A stretch of DNA of 64,000 nt, taken from contig NC_056729.1 in NCBI RefSeq assembly GCF_019279795.1, positions 1,861,493,055 to 1,861,557,054 of the forward strand, in the 5' to 3' direction. Made by a program: the position numbers and the translations under genes. How positions within the stretch are numbered: the stretch's first letter is position 1; every line of letters begins with the position of its first letter. This DNA is from Protopterus annectens. Its lineage: Eukaryota; Chordata; Ceratodontiformes; Protopteridae. The notes beneath the pieces are model-generated. The model made no database searches. It saw only the letters and a list, made by a program, of their open reading frames with translations, and was not told the origin of the DNA. Of this stretch, positions 46,293 through 56,299 are shown piece after piece.

Positions 46293-46865
46293 TAGACTCT
46301 GGATCCCAAGCCAAATGACTTTGCTGCACTGGCCTTCCACCTTGTCTGCTGTATACAGGATATGTCCAGCCTCCTCTTTACCATCATGTCATCCACTTCC
46401 ATGCTGTGTCCTATCAATGAATGTAGAGATTTAGTTCATGTTTGGCAGGTTGATGGGTTTTTATGTCCAGCTTTTGCTCAACACAGCTATCCCAGGTAAC
46501 CCAAGCTGGGCAACTGGACACCATCTGGGTAGTAACTTATTAACTCAGGGTGGCTGGACTTTATGGTGGGCACACACTGGCCATTAGGGGCACATGCATG
46601 GGTCCCTGGCTTAGGTTATTGTAGGCCAGATTCTCACTCTACTTATCACTGGCAAATACCCATGCCTAGTCTTACATTCCACATAAAGCAAAATACTTAT
46701 TCTCTCTTCAAATGTAATTTGAGTGGATGGACAACCTCAAATACCCCCTCACCCTTTTAGCATCCTTCTCCCTCATGGATAGAGGAAACCTGCAAATGTC
46801 ACAACATACCCTTGTTCATCCCATCTCTAGGTTATTCCTGTGCAAAATATAAGGGCTAAACAGTA

Positions 46866-47470
46866 GCGTGGGAATGTAAGGCCAGGCTTCTTAAATTCCT
46901 CACAGGTCATTAGCCATGGGAATATAAGGCCAGGCTTCTTAAATTCCTCACAGATCAGTAGTCATGGGAATGTAAGGCCAGGCTTCTTAAATTCCTCACA
47001 GATCAGTAGCCATGGGAATGTAAGGCCAGGCTTCTTAAATTTCTCACAGATCGGTAGCCATGGGAATGTAAGGCCAGGCTTCTTAAATTCCTCACAGATC
47101 AGTAGTCATGGGAATGTAAGGCCAGGCTTTTTAAATTCCTCACATGTCAGTAGCCATGGGAATGTAAGGCCAGGCTTCTTAAATTCCTCACAGAAGAGTA
47201 GTCTTGGGAATGTAAGGCCAGGATTCTTAAATTCCTCACAGATCAGCAGCCATGGGAATGTAAGGCCAGGCTTCTTAAATTCCTCACAGATCAGCAGCCA
47301 TGGGAATGTAAGGCCATACTTAAATTCCTCACAGATCAGTAGCCATGGGAATGTAAGGCCAGGCTTCTTAAATTCCTCACAGATCAGCAGCCATGGGAAT
47401 GTAAGGCCAGGCTTCTTAAATTCCTCGAATGTAAGGCCAGGCTTCTTAAATTCCTCACAGATCAGTAGCC
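46866..47470. repeat. 48-bp minisatellite, about 12-13 units
   Basis: Unit of about 48 bp with CATGGGAATGTAAGGCCAGG and CTTCTTAAATTCCTCACAGA. Two units are shortened (near 47305-47330 and 47425-47445). Lies between the end of CR1-C and the first recognisable DIRS-2 sequence. Confidence 0.95.
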
Positions 47471-47499
47471 TGGTAAGCAGCTGTGAACTTGTGTAATTG

Positions 47500-49250
47500 T
47501 AAGAGGAGACACCTGGCCTCCCCTTAGGAGTCCCTCATTGTAGATACTGACCTTAATGAGGAAGGGTCCCCCTGATCTCCCTCTGAAGAAACCTCATTTG
47601 GTGACATCACAGAAATGCTAAGACAGAGGGGGTAATGGACCACTTATTCCTCTTCTCCTGTTAAGGAAGGGTTTTTGAGGCTTCTGGAGCATGCCAGTCT
47701 ACTGAGTGGGTTGTCTCCACCCTGCAAACTAAGTGATAGATGCTGTGTCTCAGCAGGCTTGAGAAGATCCTGATGTAATAGAGCAGTTCCTGAGGAAACT
47801 GAACAAAGTGTTTTTACCTCCCCAGGATCACCAGCACTGATGCAAGGGCTCCAATCTCCAGTGTCACTGTCAGGCTGATTTCCAGTGCGGCAATTGAGAC
47901 ATACAGATAAGTGGACATTGGTGTGGCCATATGCTTTCATGCCTGCCTGCAAATGAACATTGTGAGCAACCTCAAGGCATCCTTCCTTAGCCTCCTGTTT
48001 GATAGGTCTACCATCTTTGGAACAAAGTACTGGAAACCATGACCGAGTGTGAGCAGGAGGGCAGAATATTATCTGCTGTTAGAGTCCAGTTCTCTACCTC
48101 TCAGAGACCTGTTTCCTGGAACCAGAGAAGAGGGGAGTGGCTTTTGTTTAAAAAAAAATGCCAACAATTTGCTGCTGAATTATTTTGATACTCCCCCCAC
48201 CAGTGCATAAAGGAGCCCTTATTGTATACAGCCTTAGACGCAGGAAGGGTCTGGGAAACCAAGGGCTAAAAGTTCCATTCACTAATAAACTGTTTCAGCT
48301 TTTGTGAAGGCTTGCCTGCCTGCTCCCCTCTGGAGGCAGTCAGGGGATGCGTATCATATCATCTAGACAACTTGGAGACCATCATAGCTGATTCCTGAGT
48401 GAAGCGAATTATATCCAGGGGCTGCATAGTCTCATTCACGTCAAAACCAAGTGAACCTTGCATGTCCATTCCAGATGTGCCACCCTGTCAAAGGGTAGCA
48501 GCCCAAGAAATCACAAGACTGTTAGAGAAGAAAGTTATCCAGGAAGTCTCACCAGACTGAGGTCAACTTGAGATTCTTTATAGTACCAAAAAGAACAAAG
48601 ACCTCAGGCCCATTCTGGACCTCAGCTAACTGAATCTGTAAAGAAGACATTCTGGTTACAGTGCAGTCCACTCTCCCTGTCTTGGGGGGAAAACATGTGG
48701 GTGTGCTCTGTAGACCTTCAGGATGCCTATCACATGAAAATTGCTTGGCAGTCTGGGAGGTATCTACACTTCTGTATGGGAGTCAGTCAGTCATCAGTTC
48801 AGGGCTCTGCCATTCTATGTTATCACAGCCCCCTGGGTGTTCTCCAAGTGTATGGTAGTGCTTGCAGCACATCTCAGAGGCACAGATTCCAGAGGCTCCC
48901 ATATTAGCAGCAGCAAGAGGATCCTTTAATCCAAGCAGGTGACTCCTTGCTTCAGTTGTGTCAGTCCTTGGGCATTTTCATAAATTGCGAAAAATCAAAC
49001 TTGTAAACAACTCAAGCCTTATATTTCATAGGATTCCATCTGAATACTGTCTCTCAGACTGTAAGGCCTCTCTTTCAAGGCTGACATCACTCCTACAAGC
49101 ACAACATGTGATGTCCACTCCAAATGCATCAGCAACATTAATTCTCCAGTTACTGGGATCCATGGGAATCTGTGACAAACCTGGTACGTCATGCCAGGGT
49201 TTTCACGAGGAGTCTGCAGTATATTCTGTTTTCAGTGGTCTCTTCTAACA
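47500..49250 (+). pseudogene. DIRS-2 gag C-terminus and RT, broken
   Basis: About 47965-48150 aligns with the DIRS-1 gag C-terminus (LKASF...LFDRS for FKASF...FDGSL). The RT region at 48320-49250 shows VGVLCRPSGC in one frame and VDLQDAYHMKIAWQSGRYLH in another (for IDLKDAYYHI...RRFLRF), then HQFRALPF, TAPWVFSKCMVVLAAHLRGT (for TSAPRVFTKVMAMVAAHLRL) and LGHFHKLRKIKL. Stops and frame changes are frequent. The RT stops near 49250, where the R4-like LINE begins. Confidence 0.75.
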
Positions 49251-49415
49251 CATCTTTACCATCAGATTTAACTATCCAATGTTTGTTGTCATCACATGTC
49301 TTGGTAGATAACTTCTCTCTTTTAATTTCTCCAAGTCTTTTGGGTTTCCAATACCATGAAGGGAATGGACCCCATTCCTCAAAGTACAATTAACGTTCAT
49401 GAAATTAGTATTGTT

Positions 49416-52400
49416 TCAATCTTTGATGTCAGCCAAAAGTGCTCTTCGCAGCACCCACAATGTACCCAGTAATGACTCCTCTTGCAATTTGTACAGAGTT
49501 ACATGTATTGGTAACGCATCTAAATATGATTGTGGGTTCATTTTTATAAGACCTGTTGCTCCTACTACTATTGGAACTGTCAGGGTATTTTTCTTCCACA
49601 TTGTTCTCATTTCTGCCTGCAAATCCTGATATTTTATGACTTTGTGTCTCTCTGTATGCAAGATACTGTAATCACTGTGTGTGGCAATTTCAGTGATCAA
49701 TGCTACTTTTGTCTTCTTTTCATGGACCACTATATCCATTTTTTTTCTAGCATCTATCTTTTGAAGTGTTGGAAATAGGTGATCCCATGTGATGTAGACT
49801 TCATCATTTTCTATGATACTTTGTGCCTCATGTTTCTAATGTTTTTTAGCCACTTCAGTACTATGTTTGCACAATCCCCAGTGCAACGATCTTGCCACAT
49901 TATTATGCCTTTCATTATATAGTCCTTCTGCCATTAGTATGTCACAACCAGCAACAATGTGTGCAACTGTTTCCAATTCTATTTTACAAAACCTAAATTT
50001 GTCTGTTTCTCCCACATGTTCAATGGACTTTGTAAACGAATGTGTACTTAGCCCATGTCTTGGACCTCGAATTATTAACCTTTCTTTACTTGGTTTGAAT
50101 TTGCCTCCCCTTAACCATTCCTGAGTCAGATCCTGATCAACATGAGGTTCTTCCAGAAGTTTTCTGTACTTGCAACTATATTTATGCATTTTCCACATTT
50201 CTTGCCTTTTTATTTGGTCCTTCACCTTATATTCTTTCTTTTGTTTTTTTTTGGCACATTCAGTTGCTGTCTGATTTTTATCTACTTCTGGTTTTGATTT
50301 CCATTCCTGCTTGACACTGATCTGCTTCTGCTAGATTAAGCAGAGAAGTCATCTTAGATTTATTCTCCTCATGTTTCAAAACTTTCACCACATTTGGGTC
50401 TTGTAAGGTCAACAGATATGTGTGCAGTCCCACGTCTGTAGGTCTGTACATATAATCAGTTTCAAGGAGGCCCGTCCCTCCTTTGGAATGGGGAATATAT
50501 AATCTTGGTATGCACTGACTTTTATAAATCATTTGGTGAGCATGAAGCATCCTTCTTGTCTTCCTATCTAATCTATCCAACATGTTTTGGGGCCAGTCAA
50601 TCACTCCAAAACTGTAAGTTAGGATAGGAAGAGCAAATTGGTTTATAGCTTGAATTTTGTTCCTAGATATTAACACTGTTTTCAGGATTAATTTAAGTCT
50701 ATTAAAGTATTCCTTACTAAGATTTATTCACATTTGTTCATGTTATATTGTTGAGCCATCATCAGTTCCCAAATATTTATACACTCCCCCTTGCTGAAGT
50801 TCTTTTATATCACATTCTTGTCCCAAACTGATGTTTTCTTGGTACTGCAGTTTTCCTGCTGTAAAGGTTGGGTTTGCATATTTATGAAGTCCAAATGACA
50901 TTCTTATATCATTTGAAAAAGTTTTGACAACTTGCAGTTGTACTTTCAGTTCCTCATCTGATGAGCTGTACTTAAACTGTCGGCAAACAGAAGATGGGAA
51001 GTCTTTACACTTTGTTGTTTTCTAGGAACCAGATTGTAGCCATGGCTTAAGCTGTTAAACAGCTTAATGGATTAATGGCAAGGCAGAATAGCAATGGTGA
51101 CAGAGAGTCACCCTGGAATATCCCCCTTTGAATTTTTATCCCTGGGATAATAATCTGTCCTTTATCATGGCTTAATTGCAAAGTGGTCTGCCATTGTTTC
51201 ATGGTTACTGTAATGTAGTCAAACAGTGTAGGGTGCATCTTATACATTTTTAAGCACTCTTTTATCCATGATTGTGGGATACTATCAAATGCTTTTTGTA
51301 GTCAGTCCATGCCATACTTAGATTCTTCCCCTTTTTACAGTTCTCCACTATAACTTTATTTAACAGCAGATGATCCTTTATTCCACATTACTTTCTTCTG
51401 TTGCCCTTTTAGTCTACTGCCATCACTGAGTTTTCTTCTAAATCACTATAAACTCTGTTGGCATCAATTCCAGTGTATAGTTTATACGTTATCAGAAGGC
51501 AAGTTATTGGTCTATAATTTTTAGGGTAGCTTGCAGGTTCACTCAAGTAGGAGCATTGTTTTTCCTGTTAGCAAAGTTGGTGTCTGTTCAGTGTGCGCAT
51601 ATAAATAGTTCTTACTCACGGCTAAATCTTCATGCAAAGATGTTAATACTTTTAACCAGAAGTTGGGTACTGCATCTGGGCCTGGGTTTTCCAATTAGAG
51701 GCTTTTCTTAACTTTGTTTCAATCTCTCTGGCTGTGACTTCATCCCATTTCATATCCTGTACCTTTAAACTTCTTATTCTTTCTTTTTATTTCTTCTATC
51801 CGTTTTGCATCTGTTCTACAGGATCTTCATAGATAATTCTCCAAAATATATCTATTTCTTCTTTTTTCTGGTGGTCTTTCAATTCCTTTTACCTTGTTTC
51901 ACAATTCTCTATAAAACCTTTTTGGGTCATCAAGAAATTGCTTATTTTGTACTTTTCCTTTGTATTCATCTGTGTATTTTCTAAGTTTTTCCACCTGTGC
52001 TGAGATTTTTAGTTTATTTGCGATGGTGCATGACAGATCCTGATCTGTTCTAATACTGCACGTTGCTTTTATCACGTCTATCTTTCTGAGTATTTTTGTT
52101 GATCTGTTCCCTCTTCTATACTCGTCTAACAGTGAGACTTCTTGTCTTAATTGCTTTACAGTTTTCTCTGTTTGATACTTCCATGCTGGTGTTTGATTTC
52201 TCCCCTTTCTTTCCCTCACTGCCCTTTGTTCTTGTGGTAGAACTTTATCAGTTATTAATTTAGCTGCACAGTAACATATCATGTTTACTTCTGTTATATC
52301 ACATGGATCTCTATGGACAGACCTAATTACTGTGTTCATTTGCTTTATCAAACTACTTTATTTTTTTTTTACCTTCTGCAGTGTTTTTCTTTCATTGATC

Positions 52401-53030
52401 TTAATATGTCTATCTCTATTAAATCAAGCAACTCTTCTTGTAGCTCATTTTTTTCTAAACTGAGGGGACATTTTTTGTTTTCCATTTCCTGCTGGCATTC
52501 TACAGAGAATTCTGTAGCGTCTTCCTGTGGCACATTCTCTTCACGTTCATCCTGTGCCATCCATTGCTCTCATACGGGAGCTCACTGGCCCGTCACTCTT
52601 CAGCACTGACTGCGTCAGTTTCCACAGTTTCCAGTTCCTTCACTTGCTGTCCAGCTTCAAGTGAATGTTTATCCTTGTTTCTTGTGGAAGGCTCCAAAAT
52701 ATCTTCATATGGCAGCTGACCAATTGCTGCCCCTTCCACTGGTTTCCCCCTAATTACAATGTCCATTGTACTATCCTGTTGTGGTGCTTTCTGAATTAGA
52801 TTTTCTACACTGAATCTTTCACTTTGCAGGTACTCCATAACCTCAGTTATTTCTTTAATTTCTCCATTGCTAATCTCCTTTTCTACTTTCCTCTTTGTCT
52901 TCTTATTTTTTGTAAAGTTTTCCATGTCTGAATTCCTTTGCCTGTATTTCTCTTCAGCTGTCTTTGGTGCTGCTCTTTTTGTATTGATTAGTTTTGCTTT
53001 CTCCTTTGCATAGATATTACACCACATTAA
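49416..53030 (-). pseudogene. R4-like LINE ORF (RT and restriction-like endonuclease), broken
   Basis: The N-terminal charged part is at about 53027-52370. The pre-RT frame 52351-51899 reads LRQEVSLLDEYRRGNRSTKI and KLRKYTDEYKGKVQNKQFLD, as in R4-type proteins. RT: QRGIFQGDSLSPLLFCLAIN at about 51135-51076; the catalytic aspartates near 50980 are mutated. C-terminal: YSFGVIDWPQNMLDRLDRKT then RRMLHAHQMIY, and HSKGGTGLLE (50676-50278). The endonuclease frame at 49739-49416 has DIVVHEKKTKVALITEIATH, HKVIKYQDLQAEM and IVVGATGLI, that is the PD-D...K..KY type motif set of the restriction-like endonuclease, then LLGTLWVLRRAL. Stops and frameshifts throughout; not functional. Choice among R4, Dong and Rex6 is open. 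Confidence 0.78.
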
Positions 53031-53460
53031 ATCTCTTTTTCTTTCCTATGTCCCTATTTCTTCTTCAGATGTCTCCTGATCTGTGTTTCTCCTTACTTTG
53101 GGGACTTGTTCCATCATGCTGTGACATAAATTGTGTTAGATCTTGTACACCAAATCCTTCACTTCGCAGGCACTCCATAACTTCAACTTATATTTTTTAA
53201 TTCTACTTTACTAATCTTCCTTTCTACATGTTCTCTGTTTTTTTATTGTGAAATTTTCCATATCTGGATGCTTTTGCCTGTATTTTTCTTTGAATATCTT
53301 TGGGGCTGCCTTCTTTATATTGATTTATTTGGGTTTCGCCTTTTCTTAAATATTGCACCATGTCAAATATCTTTCTTTCCCATGTCCATATTTCTTTTTT
53401 ATACTTTTCAAAAATCTCTAGGTTTTATTTGTTTTTGCAAATCCTGAGATGTTTCTTTTT
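52797..53460. repeat. About 340-bp direct duplication in the R4-like 5' region
   Basis: TTTTCCATGTCTGAATTCCT (52919) recurs as TTTTCCATATCTGGATGCTT (53255), and CAGGTACTCCATAACCTCAG (about 52829) recurs as CAGGCACTCCATAACTTCAA (about 53169). The offset is 336-340 bp. The outer copy is more diverged and lies toward the element's 5' end. Confidence 0.8.
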
Positions 53461-53684
53461 CCAGACAGATCAAAGTTTATTGATGTATGTACTGTTTTTC
53501 ACAAATCTGTTGTATTAATGAATACAAATTTTTATTTGAAGTTTCTGACAGTTTTTCCTGTAGAAGTATTTTTCGTTCCTCTAATTTCTCTCATAACCTT
53601 TTTGTATATCTTGTATCTGGAAATTCTGGGCTAATGACAGCATAAAGATGTCCATTTACAGTTACCATGCAGGTCTCTCCTTTT

Positions 53685-54065
<381 letters not shown>

Positions 54066-54077
54066 TTACCTTCAGAA

Positions 54078-54422
54078 CATCGACAGACCATTTCATTGAA
54101 ACCCATTTCACTGACGACTAGTAAATGCAGGAATTTAAGGCAAATAACAGGGATTTGTCCCCTCCCCAATGTAGTGCAACCCTGGAGTTAGTATATATAG
54201 TTGGGGGCTGGGGGGGTGAAGCCCCCACCTATTTTGGTTTAAAAGAAGAATATAACACAAAAAGTACAGAATTTTAATCCAAACTAGGTGGGGGGGGGCT
54301 TTGCCCCCCACACCCCCCTAACTATACATACTAACTCCAGGGTTGCACTACATTGTATTTACCTTAAATTCCTGCAAGTCAGAAATGAATGGTTCAATGA
54401 TTGATGAAATGGTCTGTCGATG
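54078..54422. mobile_element. Foldback/MITE-like element, copy 4
   Basis: Nearly complete palindrome of about 345 bp. The arms begin ACATCGACAGACCATTTCAT (54078-54097) and end with the complement at about 54403-54422. Inwards both arms contain GCAGGAATTTAAGG, then AATGTAGTGCAACCCTGGAG, TTAGTATATATAGTTGGGGG and the complements. The centre has GGGGGGGGGCTTTGCCCCCC at about 54289-54310. Unlike copies 1-3, the family core is present in both arms. It is flanked on both sides by TA runs and lies inside DIRS-2 between the RNase H and the following domain. Confidence 0.85.
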
Positions 54423-54479
54423 TATATATATATATATATAAATATACATATATATATATATATATATACACTGGTGGAC

Positions 54480-54900
54480 AGGTTGAGTTGATGTATCCTG
54501 TTAACACAAATTGTCTCTCCACCAGATAATGACACTAGAGGGTTGCAGTTATTGGGGCCAGGTTCACTGTGATGTCATTGCAATTTCTACCAATATGAAG
54601 CGCAGCAGCTACTCTGCCTTCTTCCCTCAACAGGGATAGTCATGGAGGGACACTGCAGGCCCATATTTGGCTGCCTGGTCTCCTTTATGTCTTCCCCTAA
54701 CACATGTGATAGTGAAGTAGCTTCAAAAAGTGATACTGTGTAACGCAAAGTTAATCCCCATTTATCCTTTTTGGCCTGACTGGTGCGGTTCCCCTTCCTC
54801 TGTCCTCATCTCTTACGACCCCTCTTGGGTCTTAGACATTCTTGCAGACCTGATATGTCACCCGTCTGGCAAACTTCATCTGGATATCAAGTCTAATGAT
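54480..54900 (+). pseudogene. DIRS-2 methyltransferase-like end of pol, relic
   Basis: Resumes with GACAGGTTGAGT (DRLS, the end of the ADKLSR motif). Next, CSYWGQVHCDVIAISTNMKR then SSYSAFFPQQG stands for CPRCDLFASPLNTKCSEYFA then ILPPEG in DIRS-1. Then PIYPFWPDWCGSP and PSWVLDILADLICHPSGKLH at about 54750-54890. The PFWP at about 54762 shows that the TGA at 12585 in DIRS-1 stands for Trp. Confidence 0.72.
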
Positions 54901-54949
54901 GGTCAAGAATCCTTCCCTGTAAAACTTTCCACTAGATACATTTATAAAA

Positions 54950-55857
54950 GTAAGTAGAAACGGATTTTCATGTCGCCAGCTGAAAATGACCTGTACCCTT
55001 TCCTTGTCTCCTTGTCAAGGTGATGGCATTTACTCTATTAAAGTCCAGCTAGCTGCCATGTCCAACTTTTGTTTGGAAACCAGCTATTTCTTGATTACAT
55101 CTTTGAAAGTTTCTAAAAGGAACTTTTTTCTTAAGCTTCCAAATAAAAGACCTACTGTAGCTTCCCCTTTGTTTATAACTGTAATGTTGTAAGCTTTTAG
55201 AAAGCCTCCCTTTGAGTCTGCTTCCTAAGTAAACCTTAAGTATTTCTCTTGGAAAACATTGTTTCTGATGGCTGTTACTTCAGCTAGATGAATTTTGGAG
55301 CTTCAAGCCTGGTCTTGTAAGCCTCCTTATTTAGCATTCCACAGGGGTGGAGTGTCTCTTGGATGCAACCCCACCTTTGTGCTTAAAGTGGCTACTGAAT
55401 CGGCCTTGATCCAAACCATTCATGTGCCTGTGTATTTTCAAAATTACTAAATTGCTCTGATTGAGGATAATACATCCTTCATACCTTGGATGTGTATCGA
55501 GAAATGAGATTCTATTTACACTGTACTGAGAATGTGAGAAAATGTGAACAGCTGCCTGTATCCTTCTCTAAGACCAAGTTAGGTAAAAGATTGCTTAAAT
55601 ATCATTATCCAGATGGAATGCAGACTGTATTACCTTTGTTTACAACTCCATGGGGTTGTCCCTTCCAGCTAAACCAAGAGCTCACTCATCCAAGTCTGTT
55701 TCTGTTTGATAGCCTATTTCACACACAGCAAGTTGGATGATATTTATGCTACAACAACATGGTCTACCATGTGTAACTTTGTCTGTTATAAGCTGGATCT
55801 CCAGTCCAGATCCAGGGATACTTTTAGTTCTTCTATATTTAGGAATGTTCTGCCATG
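54950..55857 (+). pseudogene. DIRS-2 tyrosine recombinase relic
   Basis: Reads YSIKVQLAAMSNF (for MVKVQLAAISHF), then KTLFLMAVTSAR followed by a stop and ILELQAW (box I Arg at about 55281-55290), PPYLAFHRGGVSL, and PTFVLKVATESALIQTIHVP then VYFQN, which covers the region where DIRS-1 is frameshifted. The end has SKLDDIYATTTWS (Trp kept) and a CYKLDLQSRSR nucleophile region with Tyr, then IFRNVLP and a stop at about 55857. The box II region near 55660-55690 is not clear. Confidence 0.75.
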
Positions 55858-55884
55858 ATACCAGCCAGGATATCGGTAGCTGGG

Positions 55885-55990
55885 AACTCTGATCAAACTG
55901 TTTGAAGGATGGAGAAGACAACAAAGGATGTGAAAGATGTATGTACTTACAATAATGCTAGATTCTTGTTGTCTTTCTCCATTCAGCTCG
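55885..55990. repeat. DIRS-2 internal complementary region
   Basis: GGATGGAGAAGACAACAA near 55909 pairs with TTGTTGTCTTTCTCCATTC near 55967. The second half (ATGTATGTACTTACAATAAT through TTCTCCATTC) is complementary to the right terminus at about 56240-56290. Confidence 0.75.
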
Positions 55991-56234
55991 ACATCCCTCC
56001 CTCTTTCTTCCAAATTATCACTACATCCTTATTTGTTTCTGGAGGACTGTAATGGACCAGCCTGAATCCTTTTTTTCTTTTTCTTTTTTCTTGTGGGTCC
56101 TCCTATTCTCTTTTTAGTTGCATTTTTTGTGAGGTAAACGTAATCTGAAGTACAGTGCACTGCAGGTCATTATGAGGGAGAGAAGCTCAAGCACTGTATT
56201 GCCAGCTTGAATCTGCCTTGGGGTGGATAATTTC

Positions 56235-56295
56235 CAAAATGGATGGAGAAAGACAACAAAGCTCTAGCTTTATGGTAAGAACATAAATTTCAATT
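56235..56295. repeat. DIRS-2 right terminus
   Basis: Reads GGATGGAGAAAGACAACAAA, GCTCTAGCTTTATGGTAAGA, ACATAAATTTCA. The complement lies in the internal region. Contains GGTAAGAAC at 56274-56282. A minisatellite starts immediately to the right. Confidence 0.75.
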
Positions 56296-56299
56296 TATG

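Larger units (their letters stand above)
42935..46430 (-). pseudogene. RTE ORF (endonuclease and RT), split and broken
   Basis: The N-terminal endonuclease piece beyond the CR1 insertion (about 46420-46300) reads DDMMVKRRLDISCIQQTRWK. The continuation after the insertion (45572-45387) reads GIMVREKLQKPVWDIIRLSE then RLMAIRL and IISAYAHS. The 185-codon frame at 44273-44830 covers the pre-RT (GRWNKYFQQLLNEENP) and the start of RT (IRKMKSWKAAGSDEV). The catalytic box reads YADDV at 43707-43721, and the end has ALNREKWRQL at about 42970. This order and wording is that of RTE/BovB LINE proteins, often annotated as craniofacial development protein 2-like in genomes. Several stops and frameshifts; dead copy. 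Confidence 0.8.
42925..46480 (-). mobile_element. RTE (BovB-like) LINE, minus strand
   Basis: Reads from about 46480 down to 42925. The 3' end on the minus strand is GTTGATGATGACAACC, a short GATGAT-type repeat typical of RTE elements. It is interrupted by the 5'-truncated CR1-D at about 45585-46292; the endonuclease continues on both sides of that insertion. It lies inside CR1-C. Confidence 0.8.
39520..46880 (+). mobile_element. Old CR1 LINE split by nested insertions (CR1-C)
   Basis: ORF1 begins at about 39550 (MGILRQCSSCLMF), is interrupted by a hAT MITE (40175-40665) and resumes as MMELSDYVPEAGI. ORF2 pieces follow: pre-RT at about 41940-42250, RT finger at about 42430-42490, then IIDEG (42600) interrupted by a V-SINE (42621-42864), then LDLSKAFSCIPHSG (about 42880-42920), interrupted again by an RTE LINE. 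The C-terminal part resumes near 46620-46790 (LFKCNLSGW for LFKKNLDDW). The segment between the RT active site and the C-terminus is missing, so a deletion came with one of the later events. Confidence 0.75.
49255..53680 (-). mobile_element. R4/Dong/Rex6-like LINE with restriction-like endonuclease, minus strand
   Basis: The reverse-strand order from 53460 to 49410 is: charged N-terminal region, pre-RT, RT, C-terminal region and restriction-like endonuclease. DIRS-2 RT ends just left of it and DIRS-2 RNase H resumes just right of it, so it was inserted into DIRS-2. The 5' end carries a direct duplication of about 340 bp. Boundaries are inferred from where DIRS-2 alignment stops and restarts; I did not find a target duplication. 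Confidence 0.8.

Noticed and set aside
46866-47470. CRISPR-like array
   Set aside because: There are no unique spacers between repeats; units are contiguous 48-bp minisatellite copies in a vertebrate-type genome.
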